Positions 63,743 to 64,000 of a DNA stretch of 64,000 bases are shown here, piece after piece (the first letter of the stretch is position 1; every line of letters starts with the position of its first letter). The position numbers and the translations under genes are program-made. A model generated the notes under the pieces. It was not told where the DNA came from. It saw only the letters and a program-made list of their open reading frames with translations, and did not search any database. Source of the stretch: Sinorhizobium medicae (GTDB taxonomy: Bacteria > Pseudomonadota > Alphaproteobacteria > Rhizobiales > Rhizobiaceae); NCBI RefSeq assembly GCF_007827695.1, contig NZ_VITA01000015.1:62001-126000 (forward strand), in the 5' to 3' direction.

Positions 63743-64000
63743 CTATTTCAGGAAGCCGTTTGCCTTCAGGAAATCCTCCGCAACGGCTTTCGCCGACTCG
63801 CCGCCGACCTGCACGCGGCCGTTGAGCTCCTGCAGGGTCGTCAGGTCGAGCTTTTCGAAGACGGTTTTCAGCAGTTCTTCGATTGCCGGATTTTCCTTCA
63901 GAACCGCCTCGCGAATGACCGGCGCAGGCTGATAGACCGGCTGCACGCCCTTGTCATCCTCGAGGACGACAAGGCCAGAGGGAGCGATTCCGCCGTCCGT
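63743..64000 (-). CDS. Osmoprotectant ABC transporter substrate-binding protein (OsmF/OpuCC type), 5' end outside window
   Basis: Only the last 85 codons are present, open through base 64000 without a start. The visible end, LVVLEDDKGVQPVYQPAPVIR, ENPAIEELLKTVFEKLDLTTLQELNGRV (in parts) and ESAKAVAEDFLKANGFLK, is typical of glycine betaine/choline-binding proteins of the OpuAC family. It heads the binding protein-permease-ATPase-permease operon, with an attenuator after it. Confidence 0.85.
   Translation of the reverse strand, partial: TDGGIAPSGLVVLEDDKGVQPVYQPAPVIREAVLKENPAIEELLKTVFEKLDLTTLQELNGRVQVGGESAKAVAEDFLKANGFLK

Overview
The window looks like about 64 kb of a Sinorhizobium (Ensifer) replicon, most likely the second symbiotic megaplasmid/chromid (pSymB) of S. 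meliloti or a close relative. This rests on high GC, densely packed operons with GTG and TTG starts, a mosaic intergenic repeat of the kind described from rhizobia (two copies), and a gene order I recognise from pSymB: an msbA2 glycosyltransferase cluster, gabT-gabD, htpG, phoCDET (phnCDEE), phnM-phnN and hutIHGU. I found no tRNA, rRNA, CRISPR array, transposase or phage gene.

Layout. 1-1.6 kb: a hydrolase (cut by the left edge) and a two-module extradiol-type dioxygenase. 1.9-5.0 kb: a DctB/DctD-like two-component pair. 5.2-10.5 kb: an oppABC(DF) peptide importer on the minus strand. 10.5-11.1 kb: a long intergenic region with a good PHO-box match. 11.1-12.2 kb: class II fructose-bisphosphate aldolase. 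12.2-17.4 kb: MsbA2 exporter, two family 2 glycosyltransferases and an acyltransferase. 17.6-21.6 kb: a MerR-XRE-cupin regulator divergent from gabT-gabD. 21.6-25.8 kb: ackA with a phosphate acyltransferase, then htpG. 26-30.7 kb: a glutarate module (CoA-transferase, gcdH, divergent LysR) and an FAD oxidoreductase. 30.7-38.1 kb: a phosphate-starvation block (tandem PHO boxes, phnCDEE, then a 2H-phosphoesterase-like gene with phnM and phnN). 38.1-39.8 kb: ArsR with a divergent MFS pump. 40-45.3 kb: hutIHGU for histidine breakdown. 45.3-54.2 kb: a divergent module with two different M81/MlrC metallopeptidases, a cytoplasmic GH20 hexosaminidase, an SDR, RpiR, RidA, an MFS carrier and an NTF2-like protein. 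54.2-60.7 kb: a sugar ABC importer with a Gfo/Idh/MocA dehydrogenase, a GNAT gene interrupted by an in-frame TGA, and a VOC protein. 60.8-64 kb: an OpuC/Osm-type osmoprotectant importer whose binding-protein gene runs off the right edge.

How it fits together. Most of the window imports and degrades organic nutrients (peptides, GABA, glutarate, histidine, sugars, osmolytes). Three PHO-box candidates suggest phosphate limitation controls both phosphorus blocks and possibly the aldolase. The least understood parts are the MlrC/GH20/RidA/RpiR module, the 2H-phosphoesterase gene beside phnMN (a possible PhnP substitute), the MerR-XRE-cupin regulator, and a DctD-like activator whose sigma-54 contact loop reads GAFPGA. 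All family names come from reading the translations and recall of the families; no database search was run.
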